From the NCBI GenBank assembly GCA_947493255.1, contig CANLQK010000001.1:434001-498000 (forward strand): a DNA stretch of 64,000 bases, read 5' to 3'. Source of the stretch: an uncultured Paracoccaceae bacterium. Lineage in GTDB: Bacteria; Pseudomonadota; Alphaproteobacteria; Rhodobacterales; Rhodobacteraceae. Below are positions 22,859-31,372 of this stretch, in pieces (position 1 is the first letter of the stretch; every line of letters starts with the position of its first letter). Made by a program: the position numbers and the translations under genes. The notes beneath the pieces are model-generated. The model saw only the letters and a list, made by a program, of their open reading frames with translations, did no database searches and was not told the DNA's origin.

Positions 22859-23373
22859 TGACACGCAATATTTCACCTTGGCAGGCTAGCAGATTAGCCG
22901 CGATTACCTTGTTAAACTACCGCTTCACAGCGACTGCTGTAAACGATACTACCTTACCTGGCGTTACTTCCCGCGCACGGATCGATAACGGCTCAGAGGA
23001 CGCGGGTAATATCGCTTCTGTAAGTGGCGCGACGGTTCTTTATCGCAACGAAGCCAACGGGACTGGAACTGTCTTAAACGACGGTTATGTAGAAGTAACG
23101 GCAGGCTCGCAGGACGTTCAGTTAACAGCGCAAATCAACACGCTAGGCACTGGAAGCCATTCCGGCACTGTATTTTGGCGTGACATCAATGCGACCAACA
23201 ACCCTATCGGCGGCCAGACGCAAGGCACATACGGGCAGGGTAGCACCAATCAGCCCGCCGTTATTGTCGTGCCTGCTGGTCAAACAGTAACCTATACGGT
23301 TCGCGTTTCTCCGTCGGCCAACAATCAAGTGGTTCAGGTTGGTTCATATATCGAAGCCGTGGAGTTGCCGTAA
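22858..23373 (+). CDS. Decoration-cassette protein 5
   Basis: N-terminus M-T-R-N-I-S-P-W-Q-A-S-R, followed by a 155-residue beta-rich body (Y-R-F-T-A-T-A-V-N-D, D-V-Q-L-T-A-Q-I-N-T-L, V-T-Y-T-V-R-V-S). Longest of the five. Coupled on both sides (TGATG and TAATG). Confidence 0.6.
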   Translation: MTRNISPWQASRLAAITLLNYRFTATAVNDTTLPGVTSRARIDNGSEDAGNIASVSGATVLYRNEANGTGTVLNDGYVEVTAGSQDVQLTAQINTLGTGSHSGTVFWRDINATNNPIGGQTQGTYGQGSTNQPAVIVVPAGQTVTYTVRVSPSANNQVVQVGSYIEAVELP

Positions 23374-25046
23374 TGTCATTTAACGACGCATTCGAAATTC
23401 TAAAAGGCCGTATTGATCGCGTGCGTCTTGGTCCGAAAGAGGACTTTGATTTTCGCTTTCTGCGTCCGTTAAAGGGCGACTACGTAAACGCCGCTGGTGA
23501 TGTGTTCACCGCACAGGAAACCTTTGACGCTGGTTATGAACCGTTTGATGAGCCTGTTTGCTCGTCCACCGCGCCATATGTGAATAACGGCATTTTGCAG
23601 ATTGCGAACCCTCCTTCCGGCGAGGTCGGGACGATGGTTAATGTAGGCAGCATTACTTTGGGTAGCGGCCTTGGCAATCCGGTCGATTACCCTATCGCAT
23701 TTACTGCGCCAGACGGAAATACTTATAATGTAGTGCTTCAAGTCACGCGGATTGGTGGGGGTGGCGGTACGCCTGTTCTAAACACGGCAGTCAGCAATAT
23801 CGCCGCTTCGGGTGGTCACAATTACCGCTATCGTTTGATCGCTGGCGCTGACGTTCTGGGCGAAGTTCCCACGCTTCGTTGGGCTGTCAAGCCTAGCAGC
23901 TTGAACGGCGGCGGCGAAACATTCCAAGTTGTGGGCGGTGTCGATAGCTTCCCAACTGATTTCGTAGCGGGCGGAAACAGCAACGCTACACAGGCAGATT
24001 GGGATAACCAAACAGGCATTTTCGATCCGGCGCTCAACGGTTCCTTCACGTTCACAAACACTAACAACCAATCAACAGTTTCGGCGTTTGAATTTACTGG
24101 AAGTGACGTTTCATTCATCTTAAACACGCAGTCGGGGGTCGGCGCTGGCTTAGTCATCCACCTCTTGGAAGGGCCATCTTACGACATTTGCCTTTGTGAA
24201 AAGGTGGAGGAATTAAAGGAAGAAATCGCAGCCCTGCCAATCACGGCGGATAGCTCTACAGGTGTCTTTGGCCTCGGATCGTACGACACAACGTTCACCG
24301 TTGACGGCATTGATCGACAAACCGATCTAGACCTAACCCAAGCGTTGGGCATGGACCTTCACATCACTGTTGTTGATGCCGGAACGCCTCGCGCTTGGCA
24401 GACGGGTGTTGTGCCGGTTGACAGCATCATGGCAGCCTTCAATTCTGGTGATGCCGTAGACTTCCGGATGAACTTCTTTGATAACGATTTCCTTATTGGT
24501 AATGTTATCGACCCCGCCCTTGGCATCCTGAACATTACAGACAACGGGCGACAGTTCGATATCGTTAAAATGGAGTTGCGCGGGCCAGCAATCCCAACAG
24601 AGGTGACATCATTCGCTCAGGCGTCTCTTGTCGGCCAAAACGGGAACCAAGCAAACGCAGCGTATGACCTAACAACTGGGCTGACGACCATCGGCACAAG
24701 ATGGACAGCTAACGCGGAAGACTTCACTCTTTCTGGGGCTGCAAGCTATGTCGAGTTGTCAGCGATGGCGACTTACACTTACGACGCCGCCGACGGAAAC
24801 GTAGCTGCATTGCAGCGTGTCGCGCCGATATTAGAGCTTCACAAGAACGGTGTTTTGGTGGCGGCTTCTGCAACCGCATACCAACGGCACACGTCAGGCC
24901 ATAACGACAGTTCAAATACCATCACACATACTGACCTATCACCGGCAGTTGGTGATGTCTGGGAACTTCGAATGACCCAAGGCGCGACACAGAACGATGT
25001 GCTCAACGTCACACACGGCCAATTTACAGCAAAGGCAGTTGGATAA
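23373..25046 (+). CDS. Large beta-rich head-fibre or decoration protein
   Basis: A 557-residue protein without the W-Q tag. Residues 1-50 are compact and charged (a possible capsid-binding base); the rest is several beta domains rich in T, N, G and V, with a helical linker near residue 275 (C-L-C-E-K-V-E-E-L-K-E-E-I-A-A-L) that could trimerise. Gene position after the decoration cassette and before the connectors suggests a head fibre. No family recognised. Confidence 0.55.
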   Translation: MSFNDAFEILKGRIDRVRLGPKEDFDFRFLRPLKGDYVNAAGDVFTAQETFDAGYEPFDEPVCSSTAPYVNNGILQIANPPSGEVGTMVNVGSITLGSGLGNPVDYPIAFTAPDGNTYNVVLQVTRIGGGGGTPVLNTAVSNIAASGGHNYRYRLIAGADVLGEVPTLRWAVKPSSLNGGGETFQVVGGVDSFPTDFVAGGNSNATQADWDNQTGIFDPALNGSFTFTNTNNQSTVSAFEFTGSDVSFILNTQSGVGAGLVIHLLEGPSYDICLCEKVEELKEEIAALPITADSSTGVFGLGSYDTTFTVDGIDRQTDLDLTQALGMDLHITVVDAGTPRAWQTGVVPVDSIMAAFNSGDAVDFRMNFFDNDFLIGNVIDPALGILNITDNGRQFDIVKMELRGPAIPTEVTSFAQASLVGQNGNQANAAYDLTTGLTTIGTRWTANAEDFTLSGAASYVELSAMATYTYDAADGNVAALQRVAPILELHKNGVLVAASATAYQRHTSGHNDSSNTITHTDLSPAVGDVWELRMTQGATQNDVLNVTHGQFTAKAVG

Positions 25047-25615
25047 TGGAAATTTTCATCGAAGCCTTTGACGCAGAGGGCAACCCAATTGAAGCGCCAT
25101 TGACGCCTGCCGGGATCATCCAAGAGGCTGCAAGTGCAGGCGGGTTAAAGACCGACAAAGTAGACGTCACAAAAACAGCAACGTTTGGCTTTTCCGAGGA
25201 TGACATCCACGACAACGGCTCGCTTGTTAAGCTTGTTGACAAAGACCTAGACGACGAATTTAGCCGCGAGGACAATATTGTCACAGTCAAGGGTGAATAT
25301 GCAGAAGTCGAAGGCATTATCAGCCTAAACGCACCGGATAAGGGCGTCTCAACTCATTGGTCGCGACCTAAAATGCGAGTTACCCGCAACGATACGGTGA
25401 TTGCCGTATGGGATGACTTGGTTATGCAGCAAACCGGCGCATATGACGGCGATGCAACTATTGTTGGTGGGTTTATCGACAAGAACCCGGGCGAAGATCC
25501 CGCGTACAAGTTCGAATGGTTCGACCAAGACAACAGGCGTTCAACAATTATCCCGACTGAATTTAGCCAGTTAGCGCTGCGTGTCCGCAAAACTATCGAG
25601 GTGCTAGTGCCATGA
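25046..25615 (+). CDS. Hypothetical virion protein, 189 aa
   Basis: Mixed alpha-beta; begins M-E-I-F-I-E-A-F-D-A-E-G and has acidic D-D-I-H-D and D-K-D-L-D-D-E segments. Coupled to both neighbours (TAATG, ATGA). It may be a partner or chaperone for the preceding fibre; this is from position only. Confidence 0.5.
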   Translation: MEIFIEAFDAEGNPIEAPLTPAGIIQEAASAGGLKTDKVDVTKTATFGFSEDDIHDNGSLVKLVDKDLDDEFSREDNIVTVKGEYAEVEGIISLNAPDKGVSTHWSRPKMRVTRNDTVIAVWDDLVMQQTGAYDGDATIVGGFIDKNPGEDPAYKFEWFDQDNRRSTIIPTEFSQLALRVRKTIEVLVP

Positions 25616-26184
25616 ATTACCGTATCAGAAATCTAACATCCTCAACTGACGATGTTGAAAGCATTAATTACAAGACAGCTTTGACGACACGCTTGCACCC
25701 AATGCCGACCTTTACGAAGGGCGAGCTTGTGAAGGTTGTATATTACGCGGACCACGATGGCGCGGACTACTACGCAAACCCCGTGGTTGATGTTTCTATT
25801 GAATGGGTCCGCGACGAAGACGGCGTACTTAAAGAACGTCGTGAAACGCGCAAGTGGTATCTTGACGGCGAAGGCGATGAGTTGGGCGACCTAGTCAAGC
25901 TGACATCCAAGTTCTATACCGCAGAGACAGCAGCGCAGGCAGACGCGCGACGCCGCAGCAATATCATTTCAAACCTCACATCTTTGGCAGGTCGCTTTGG
26001 CGTTCGCGAACAAGTTGAGCAGCTATTCTTTCAATATGACGATGCAATCAACGCTTACGAAAAGACAGGTTCACCGACAATTATTCAGATTATCGCGATC
26101 GAAGGACAGCCTTGGCTGAATGCTCCGGTGCCGGGAACTGAGTATAACCTGCGGCAAGTCATTATTGGTGAAATGTCACTATGA
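25612..26184 (+). CDS. Hypothetical virion-associated protein, 190 aa
   Basis: N-terminal beta half (V-K-V-V-Y-Y-A-D-H-D-G, V-S-I-E-W-V-R-D-E-D-G-V-L-K-E-R) and a C-terminal helical half. No catalytic motif. ATGA coupling at both ends. It belongs to the head-accessory block between fibre and connector genes. Confidence 0.5.
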   Translation: MNYRIRNLTSSTDDVESINYKTALTTRLHPMPTFTKGELVKVVYYADHDGADYYANPVVDVSIEWVRDEDGVLKERRETRKWYLDGEGDELGDLVKLTSKFYTAETAAQADARRRSNIISNLTSLAGRFGVREQVEQLFFQYDDAINAYEKTGSPTIIQIIAIEGQPWLNAPVPGTEYNLRQVIIGEMSL

Positions 26185-26558
26185 GTAATGCTAGAACATT
26201 CTCCCCGCTAATCGTGGAGCTTGTGCAGGTCAACGGCAAGTCCCGTGGCCGGATTCACAGGCCGCTTGTTTACAGGAGTAGTGAAGGCGGGAAGTACGTC
26301 GTGCCTGTCGACTATCTTACGGACTTCGCCAGCATTCCAAGGCTCTTGTGGTCTTTCCTGCCGCCTATGGGGTCATACACAAAGGCCGCCGTTATCCACG
26401 ACCACGCAGTAGAAATGCAGCGCGCAAAGGGTGAACCGCGTAAGCCAGTTGACGTGCTATTTTACAACGCAATGCGCGATGAGGGAACGCCGAGGGCTCT
26501 GGCCAGTTTGATTTACTATGCTGTTCGCTTCGCAGCAATTGTGCGGGGCTTGGGTTGA
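26181..26558 (+). CDS. DUF1353 family protein
   Basis: A 125-residue protein with the DUF1353 core: V-P-V-D-Y-L-T-D-F-A-S-I-P-R, L-P-P-M-G-S-Y-T-K-A-A-V-I-H-D, then D-V-L-F-Y-N-A-M-R. The family is common in phages of Gram-negative hosts; its histidine and aspartates suggest an enzyme, but the function is not established. Coupled to both neighbours. Confidence 0.85.
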   Translation: MSNARTFSPLIVELVQVNGKSRGRIHRPLVYRSSEGGKYVVPVDYLTDFASIPRLLWSFLPPMGSYTKAAVIHDHAVEMQRAKGEPRKPVDVLFYNAMRDEGTPRALASLIYYAVRFAAIVRGLG

Positions 26559-26794
26559 TGATTTCTATTGCGACTGAGTATGTCGAGTCATTCGTATGGT
26601 GGATCTTAGGCGTTCTTGCCCTTGCGGTCGGTTGGGTTGGCAGAAACATCCTTACAAATGGCAAACGGCTGGACCTTTTAGAACAGAATGGAAAACATCA
26701 ATCTGTTTTGAGGCAGCAAGACCACGAGGCCATCAAGGAAGTTCGCGACGACTTGAGGGACATAAAAAGCCATTTGATGGGGCGCTCAAAATGA
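26558..26794 (+). CDS. Membrane-anchored coiled-coil protein, 78 aa
   Basis: Starts at the ATG in TGATG at 26558. One transmembrane helix (residues 12-31, W-W-I-L-G-V-L-A-L-A-V-G-W-V-G) is followed by a charged coiled coil (residues 35-75). The topology resembles small phage holin/spanin-type proteins, but it lies far from the lysis genes and next to the DUF1353 gene. Confidence 0.6.
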   Translation: MISIATEYVESFVWWILGVLALAVGWVGRNILTNGKRLDLLEQNGKHQSVLRQQDHEAIKEVRDDLRDIKSHLMGRSK

Positions 26795-26937
26795 GAACTT
26801 TAACTTTCCCGCCATCCGCGCGCGTCCTGAACTTCCCGCCACAAGAGCGAAACCTAACATTTACGGTCAGCAATCGGGCTTTGAAGTTTCCCGCGTCTGC
26901 CCGCTTACTGAAATTCAAGGATTATGAAAATGTCTAA
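26791..26937 (+). CDS. Octapeptide-repeat microprotein, 48 aa
   Basis: Almost the whole protein is five consecutive 8-residue units of form R-x-L-x-F-P-x-S/Q-(A/E): T-L-T-F-P-P-S-A, R-V-L-N-F-P-P-Q-E, R-N-L-T-F-T-V-S-N, R-A-L-K-F-P-A-S-A, R-L-L-K-F. The codons differ between units, so selection acts on the protein. Regular L-x-F spacing suggests short beta strands stacked or binding a repeated partner. Coupled by ATGA upstream and an 8-nt overlap downstream. Confidence 0.65.
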   Translation: MRTLTFPPSARVLNFPPQERNLTFTVSNRALKFPASARLLKFKDYENV

Positions 26938-27283
26938 TTGTTGCTTCGATAAGTGCTGCGTTGACAGCCTTGACCCTATTATGTTTGGTGAGCGCGCGCC
27001 TGTATTTTTGGAAATGGGCGACTGGCTTGATAGTGTTTACAGTCAAGGCGTCGACCCCTCCGGCACTTCTATCTGCATTAATCCTGCGGCAAATACGTCG
27101 ACGGGCGAAACTCCTGACGACCTCATGGCTTGCAACGTGAACTACGACCACGTCACGAAAATTCTGTCATTCAACATCTACGGCGGAACGGCTGGTGCGG
27201 GATACCAAGTTACGGTTGCTGTAAAAACGTGCGAAGGACATATCGGTAAATATTGCTTTAAACAGTACATCAAGGCCTGTTAA
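26930..27283 (+). CDS. Cysteine-rich virion protein, 117 aa
   Basis: The start is placed at ATG 26930 (AAGG 9 nt upstream, 8-nt overlap with the microprotein). It has nine cysteines in 117 residues, including C-C at 4-5 and C-C near 9-10, and a C-terminal C. A small beta fold is likely (I-L-S-F-N-I-Y-G-G, Y-Q-V-T-V-A-V). Just upstream of the head-tail connector genes. No family recognised. Confidence 0.55.
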   Translation: MSNCCFDKCCVDSLDPIMFGERAPVFLEMGDWLDSVYSQGVDPSGTSICINPAANTSTGETPDDLMACNVNYDHVTKILSFNIYGGTAGAGYQVTVAVKTCEGHIGKYCFKQYIKAC

Positions 27284-27802
27284 ATGGAGATTATTAAGCG
27301 CGAGGCGTTCGCGCCGACATCAGCAGATATTGAAGCGCTTAAATCGCACATGGGGCTATGCGGCGACGAAGACGTTTCCACATATCTGGATGCTGCTGTG
27401 GACCATGTGGAGCGCGTCACGGCGACGTGTTTGCGCGAAACGCAGGTATCTTTCATCTCCGAGGGTGGCCACGTTGTATTTCCGCTAACGCCAGTAAAGC
27501 GCGTTGATAAAGTACACGTTATTTCCCGCCACGGTATGCGCGTTCCTTATGGACGTTTCAAAACGCCGCTGGTTTTGTCTTTGGCTAATGAGGATTGCAT
27601 AGGGTACGAAATCACATACACCGCAGCGCCCACGGAAATTCCGCCGGTGTTTCGTTTGGCTGTTTTTGACGTAGCCCACGCGTTCTACGATCGCCAGCCA
27701 CCACCCGATTTAGTAAACGGCATTCTTAGAGGATACGTCCCAAATTCGCTGCAAACATTTAAACGCGCGTTTGGCGGGTCCCTTAACACGAGGGTAAAAT
27801 GA
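27284..27802 (+). CDS. Head-tail connector protein (gp6-like)
   Basis: A 172-residue protein with an N-terminal two-helix region (D-I-E-A-L-K-S-H-M-G, Y-L-D-A-A-V-D-H-V-E-R), then beta strands and a C-terminal helix (L-A-V-F-D-V-A-H-A-F-Y), the layout of the HK97 gp6/SPP1 gp15 connector family. It would bind under the portal. First gene of the connector block. Confidence 0.65.
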   Translation: MEIIKREAFAPTSADIEALKSHMGLCGDEDVSTYLDAAVDHVERVTATCLRETQVSFISEGGHVVFPLTPVKRVDKVHVISRHGMRVPYGRFKTPLVLSLANEDCIGYEITYTAAPTEIPPVFRLAVFDVAHAFYDRQPPPDLVNGILRGYVPNSLQTFKRAFGGSLNTRVK

Positions 27803-28155
27803 GACTTAGGCATAAGGTCAAGCTCAGAGCGTTTCGTGACGTTGAGGTGGGTTCATATGACAGCAAGCGGGAGTTTTCCGAGCCTGTCACGTGCTACGCG
27901 AATATCGAGGCCGTTGCATCGCAGCGCTTCATTGGTAGCGCCAACTCAAACGAGTTAGACCGCGCAACCTCGCACACTGCCGTAATGCGGGTCATGGACT
28001 TGGAGATATTCACCGTACTTGAATACGGCGGGTACAACTACCGCATCATCAGCACGCAAAGTTCGCCCGGTGATAAATTCATGAACGTCGCTCTTGCCCT
28101 CACAACCAAATGTGAAGGGCTAGGGACAGAAACGGTATATTCAGAAAATGGCTGA
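27799..28155 (+). CDS. Head closure (head-tail joining) protein
   Basis: A 118-residue beta-barrel-type protein: L-R-H-K-V-K-L-R-A-F-R at the N-terminus, a central V-A-S-Q-R-F, and a C-terminal Y-N-Y-R-I-I-S-T-Q. This follows the SPP1 gp16/Phage_H_T_join pattern, where the start R-x-R-V-x-x-x-R is followed by W-A-x-V-x-x. It seals the connector. 4-nt and 8-nt overlaps with its neighbours. Confidence 0.65.
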   Translation: MRLRHKVKLRAFRDVEVGSYDSKREFSEPVTCYANIEAVASQRFIGSANSNELDRATSHTAVMRVMDLEIFTVLEYGGYNYRIISTQSSPGDKFMNVALALTTKCEGLGTETVYSENG

Positions 28156-28537
28156 TTTCACCTTTGAATTTGAACCGCTGCAACTAGAAATTGACGACGA
28201 CTATATCGAAGCCCAGCTTTTGCAATTAGGCTCTAGGTCTATCACCACAATCGACACAATCATGCGCAACACGCCGCGCACGGGTCGCAGATACGGCAAT
28301 CACGTATCATCTAGCCCGGGCAACCCGCCTGCGATTGATACAGGCAGGTTACGGCAGTCGGTTGGATTTGACGCCGCGCCGCGCGAAGTAGAGGTCGGGG
28401 CAGGGGTTTCTTACGCTGGTTACGTCCAAGATGGAACGTCACGCATGGCTGCAAGGCCCTTTCTAGATGTTGGCATCGACCGAACTGTCCGCGAATGGCC
28501 CGAGTTCATGAGTGATTTCATCCGCGCCGAAGATTAA
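28148..28537 (+). CDS. HK97 gp10-like tail completion protein
   Basis: A 129-residue protein with the gp10 pattern: N-T-P-R-T-G-R-R-Y, S-S-P-G-N-P-P-A-I-D-T-G-R-L-R-Q-S, then Y-A-G-Y-V-Q-D-G-T-S-R-M-A-A-R-P-F-L. The G-x-P-P-x-x-x-T-G-x-L motif is characteristic. It acts in joining head and tail. Confidence 0.85.
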   Translation: MADFTFEFEPLQLEIDDDYIEAQLLQLGSRSITTIDTIMRNTPRTGRRYGNHVSSSPGNPPAIDTGRLRQSVGFDAAPREVEVGAGVSYAGYVQDGTSRMAARPFLDVGIDRTVREWPEFMSDFIRAED

Positions 28538-28551
28538 TTTAGGGTCACAGC

Positions 28552-29022
28552 ATGATTCATGAAATCGTTACGCGTCTGCGTACACGCCTTGAAGCTGATG
28601 TTTTCGGGGCGGCAGAATACTACCACGCACGGGAGGAAACTGCGCACCGCGACGAAATCACGTACTTTGTTTTGCCGAACACAGAAACGACAGCAAACTT
28701 TACGGCCGGCGACTTCTTTACCATAAATAATCAAGTCCGCGTTATTGTTATGTCCCCTGTGTCGCTTTCTGACGTGCGCAACGAGAAATCATTTTTCGAC
28801 GCTACGCAAGAGCGCAACAAATTATTCGCTTCGCTTTTTAATTGGCAAGTCTCGCCATGTTTTGAAGCGCCTCAATATGTCAGCGGCGCACTCTTGGACG
28901 CCTCTAAATCAAGGCTGTTTTACGCCTACACTTTCAACTTTCCTGAACAGGTAGATAGCGCCGTTTCGATGGACGCTGATCCAATGACGATCAGGTTACA
29001 AATCAAGGATACTTGCAAATGA
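28552..29022 (+). CDS. Tail terminator protein (probable)
   Basis: A 156-residue alpha-beta protein directly before the sheath operon: N-terminal helix I-V-T-R-L-R-T-R-L, strand-rich middle and R-L-F-Y-A-Y-T-F-N-F near the end. Position (after gp10-like, before sheath) and size match the tail terminator that caps the tail tube. Sequence support is weak. Confidence 0.55.
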   Translation: MIHEIVTRLRTRLEADVFGAAEYYHAREETAHRDEITYFVLPNTETTANFTAGDFFTINNQVRVIVMSPVSLSDVRNEKSFFDATQERNKLFASLFNWQVSPCFEAPQYVSGALLDASKSRLFYAYTFNFPEQVDSAVSMDADPMTIRLQIKDTCK

Positions 29023-29195
29023 TGCAACACGTTATGCCTGTTGACGGCAAAGCGGCGGTAAAGACTGATGGTTCGCCCATCGTGAAGAAAACCGCTGTCG
29101 ATACATCCGTTCCTTTCTATGCGAACCAGATCACTAACGGTGGTCTGACGCTATGGAAAGCACCAAAGAAACCAAAAACTGACGAGGTGAAGTAA
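29019..29195 (+). CDS. Small protein before the sheath (DUF2635-like position)
   Basis: A 58-residue protein starting at ATG 29019 (ATGA overlap). Mu and its relatives carry a similar small DUF2635 gene directly before the sheath gene; here the pattern V-D-G-K-A-A-V-K-T-D-G-S-P-I, then Y-A-N-Q-I-T-N-G-G-L fits only loosely. Role unknown. Confidence 0.5.
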   Translation: MMQHVMPVDGKAAVKTDGSPIVKKTAVDTSVPFYANQITNGGLTLWKAPKKPKTDEVK

Positions 29196-29196
29196 G

Positions 29197-30648
29197 ATGG
29201 CAAACATCGAAGGAATCCTCCCCGGTGCAAACTTCTGCGTCGATTTATCCAACACAACTATCGACCAGAACTGTTGCGCCGCTACTTTTGTCGCGCCAAT
29301 GACAACTGGCACAGCCACAGCATATGAAGTGCAGACGGTAGCCACTGTCGGGCAGTCAGCCCTGCTGTTTGGCCCAGACAGCCCCGCACACGAAATTGTG
29401 CAGGCATACTTTGATGTTTTCCCATCAGGTAGCCTGCAAGTCATCCCATTCCTGCCAACTGGCGCTGCGGCCACCGGATCATTTGCAATCACGGGTACAG
29501 CTACAGAAAACGGCGTTGTTGAGGTTTTTATCAATGGCGAAGTTTATATTGTTGATGTTCTTACTGGCGACACGGCAGCGGGTGTCGTGACGGACTTGGC
29601 GGCGGACATCGCAGCCGATGCAGTCGCGCCTGTTTCCGCAGTCGACGGCACCACATCTGTTGACTTAACTGCAAAGGTTGGCGGCACGTTCGGCAACGCA
29701 ATCTACATTGACGCATCAGAAGGCCCCGACGGCATTACCGTGACTGTCAACGCAATGTCTGGCGGCGCCGGAACGGCTGATTATACCCTTGCAACGTCTG
29801 CCGTTGGCGAAGGTTGCTGTGCTGACTTCTTCGCGTTCTTAGACACAGACGATACATCTATGGATCTGGTGGAAACTTGGATGGAAGGCCGCTGGTCCTG
29901 CGGCATTCAGAATTTCACTGGTGGCCGGTATTACAATGTCATTCGCGAAAACTTCACAGACACTCTCACTTATTTAATGGGGCGCACAGACCGCTTCGGC
30001 TCTACGGTGACGCTTTGTGAAGCTGACGAGGTTAGCGACTACCAAGCGCTAGCAGGCGCAGTCGCTGCCATGCACAATTCCCGTTGTGACAACCCAACAT
30101 CTCCTTACACCGGAAGCCAGGTTTCAGTTATCCCGAACCTCGTTGGCGTTGGTTGCTCTTCTAGCTGCTTTGGCGTTGACGAGGAAATTGCACTCGCTAG
30201 CTACGGCGCAACACTCCTGCGCAATGGCAACGGCGGCAGCAAAGAAATCCTAGTATCAACCGGCCTGGGCATCCAAGACGACCTTGGGCAGATCGACACT
30301 TTCGCGCGCCACCCCCAAGCGGCTTACCAAATCCAAGATATCGTGTCACTTATTAGCGACCATGTAGATACGCAGTATGAAGATACGGTATTGGTCCCTA
30401 ATGGGACGCCTACAGCAAGCGTAAGTAACACAGTCACGCCAAACCAATTCAACGCGGAATTGGCAGCTGTGCTGCGCCCATTTGAGGGTCGCCTAGTAAT
30501 CGATGTTGATGCAATTCTTGAAGGCATCGAAACTACAATCGATGCACGTAACCCAAGTCGCCTTGTGTCTTGCATTAACTTCAACTTAGCAAGCGCCCTT
30601 CGCGCCTTCGATATCACACTCAAACCAACACTAACACTGGGGGCTTAA
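29197..30648 (+). CDS. Contractile tail sheath protein
   Basis: A 483-residue Mu gpL-like protein. The N-terminal region includes an inserted beta domain (about residues 90-195, with D-V-L-T-G-D-T-A-A-G-V-V-T-D-L-A). Downstream a Y-N-V-I-R-E segment and a C-terminal R-L-V-S-C-I-N-F-N-L-A-S-A-L-R-A-F-D-I-T-L fit sheath proteins, whose terminal strands interlock with neighbours. Eleven cysteines. Identifies the particle as a myovirus. Confidence 0.85.
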   Translation: MANIEGILPGANFCVDLSNTTIDQNCCAATFVAPMTTGTATAYEVQTVATVGQSALLFGPDSPAHEIVQAYFDVFPSGSLQVIPFLPTGAAATGSFAITGTATENGVVEVFINGEVYIVDVLTGDTAAGVVTDLAADIAADAVAPVSAVDGTTSVDLTAKVGGTFGNAIYIDASEGPDGITVTVNAMSGGAGTADYTLATSAVGEGCCADFFAFLDTDDTSMDLVETWMEGRWSCGIQNFTGGRYYNVIRENFTDTLTYLMGRTDRFGSTVTLCEADEVSDYQALAGAVAAMHNSRCDNPTSPYTGSQVSVIPNLVGVGCSSSCFGVDEEIALASYGATLLRNGNGGSKEILVSTGLGIQDDLGQIDTFARHPQAAYQIQDIVSLISDHVDTQYEDTVLVPNGTPTASVSNTVTPNQFNAELAAVLRPFEGRLVIDVDAILEGIETTIDARNPSRLVSCINFNLASALRAFDITLKPTLTLGA

Positions 30649-30651
30649 TAA

Positions 30652-31032
30652 ATGTCTAACGGTATTATCGCAGGACCAGCAAGCGTCCGAATTTCAGTTC
30701 CCAATGTGAACTTGCCTAACCTTCGTGTCAGCGGCACGACTTCGGTAAAGCCATCGCGCTTTTCTAATGAGGCCCTGGACGGCGGCGGATTTTCTCGGCG
30801 TGAATCCAATTCGTATTTAGAGGTGGAAATCCGCGACAGCGCGGACCTACCTTTGCGAGAGCTAGAAAACATCTGTGGCGACGGTGGCGTTGTTTCTGCC
30901 CGGTTCGTGACTGGTAAGGCTTACGCGCTTTCAAACCCAGTTCTAGTTGGTGACATCACCACTAGCGACGAAGGCACGATCGCCTTACGTTTCGAGAGTG
31001 ACGAAGCCGCAGAAGAAGCTTTAGGAGCATAA
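30652..31032 (+). CDS. Tail tube protein (probable)
   Basis: A 126-residue beta-rich protein directly after the sheath, where the tube gene lies in Mu-like tails. Strand pattern S-V-R-I-S-V-P-N-V, S-Y-L-E-V-E-I-R-D, A-R-F-V-T-G-K-A-Y, and an acidic C-terminus fit a tube monomer. Assignment is mainly positional. Confidence 0.65.
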   Translation: MSNGIIAGPASVRISVPNVNLPNLRVSGTTSVKPSRFSNEALDGGGFSRRESNSYLEVEIRDSADLPLRELENICGDGGVVSARFVTGKAYALSNPVLVGDITTSDEGTIALRFESDEAAEEALGA

Positions 31033-31033
31033 A

Positions 31034-31372
31034 ATGAGTGAAGTTGTTTACGACCTTTTACGGCCATTTGTTTACAAGAAAAACACAGATACAGGCGCGG
31101 AAAGTGAATGCAAGGGAATTGCGTTGCGCCGCCCAAAGGGACGCGAGTCCGACTTGGTATTTGGTATTGTTAGCGGCCTTGGAAACGCCCTAAATAGTGT
31201 TAACGGCTCCGGCGTATCAGGCTCGGTAATCGACTTCATTAATAAATTTGGGGCCGTCGCTGGCGACCCCAATTACGACATCACGCTTTGCTCTGAAAAC
31301 ATTGACGTTGAGGACGTATTCGAATTGTCCGCGTTCATCATCGAAAATTTTACGCCAAACCGGAACACGTAA
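31034..31372 (+). CDS. Tail assembly chaperone, upstream frame
   Basis: A 112-residue protein (V-Y-D-L-L-R-P-F-V-Y-K at the N-terminus) between tube and tape measure, the place of the gpG-type tail chaperone. AGGAG lies upstream. Near its end the reading frame crosses A-AAT-TTT (31345-31351), a slippery site giving a longer fusion product. Only 0-frame ribosomes stop at 31372. Confidence 0.75.
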   Translation: MSEVVYDLLRPFVYKKNTDTGAESECKGIALRRPKGRESDLVFGIVSGLGNALNSVNGSGVSGSVIDFINKFGAVAGDPNYDITLCSENIDVEDVFELSAFIIENFTPNRNT

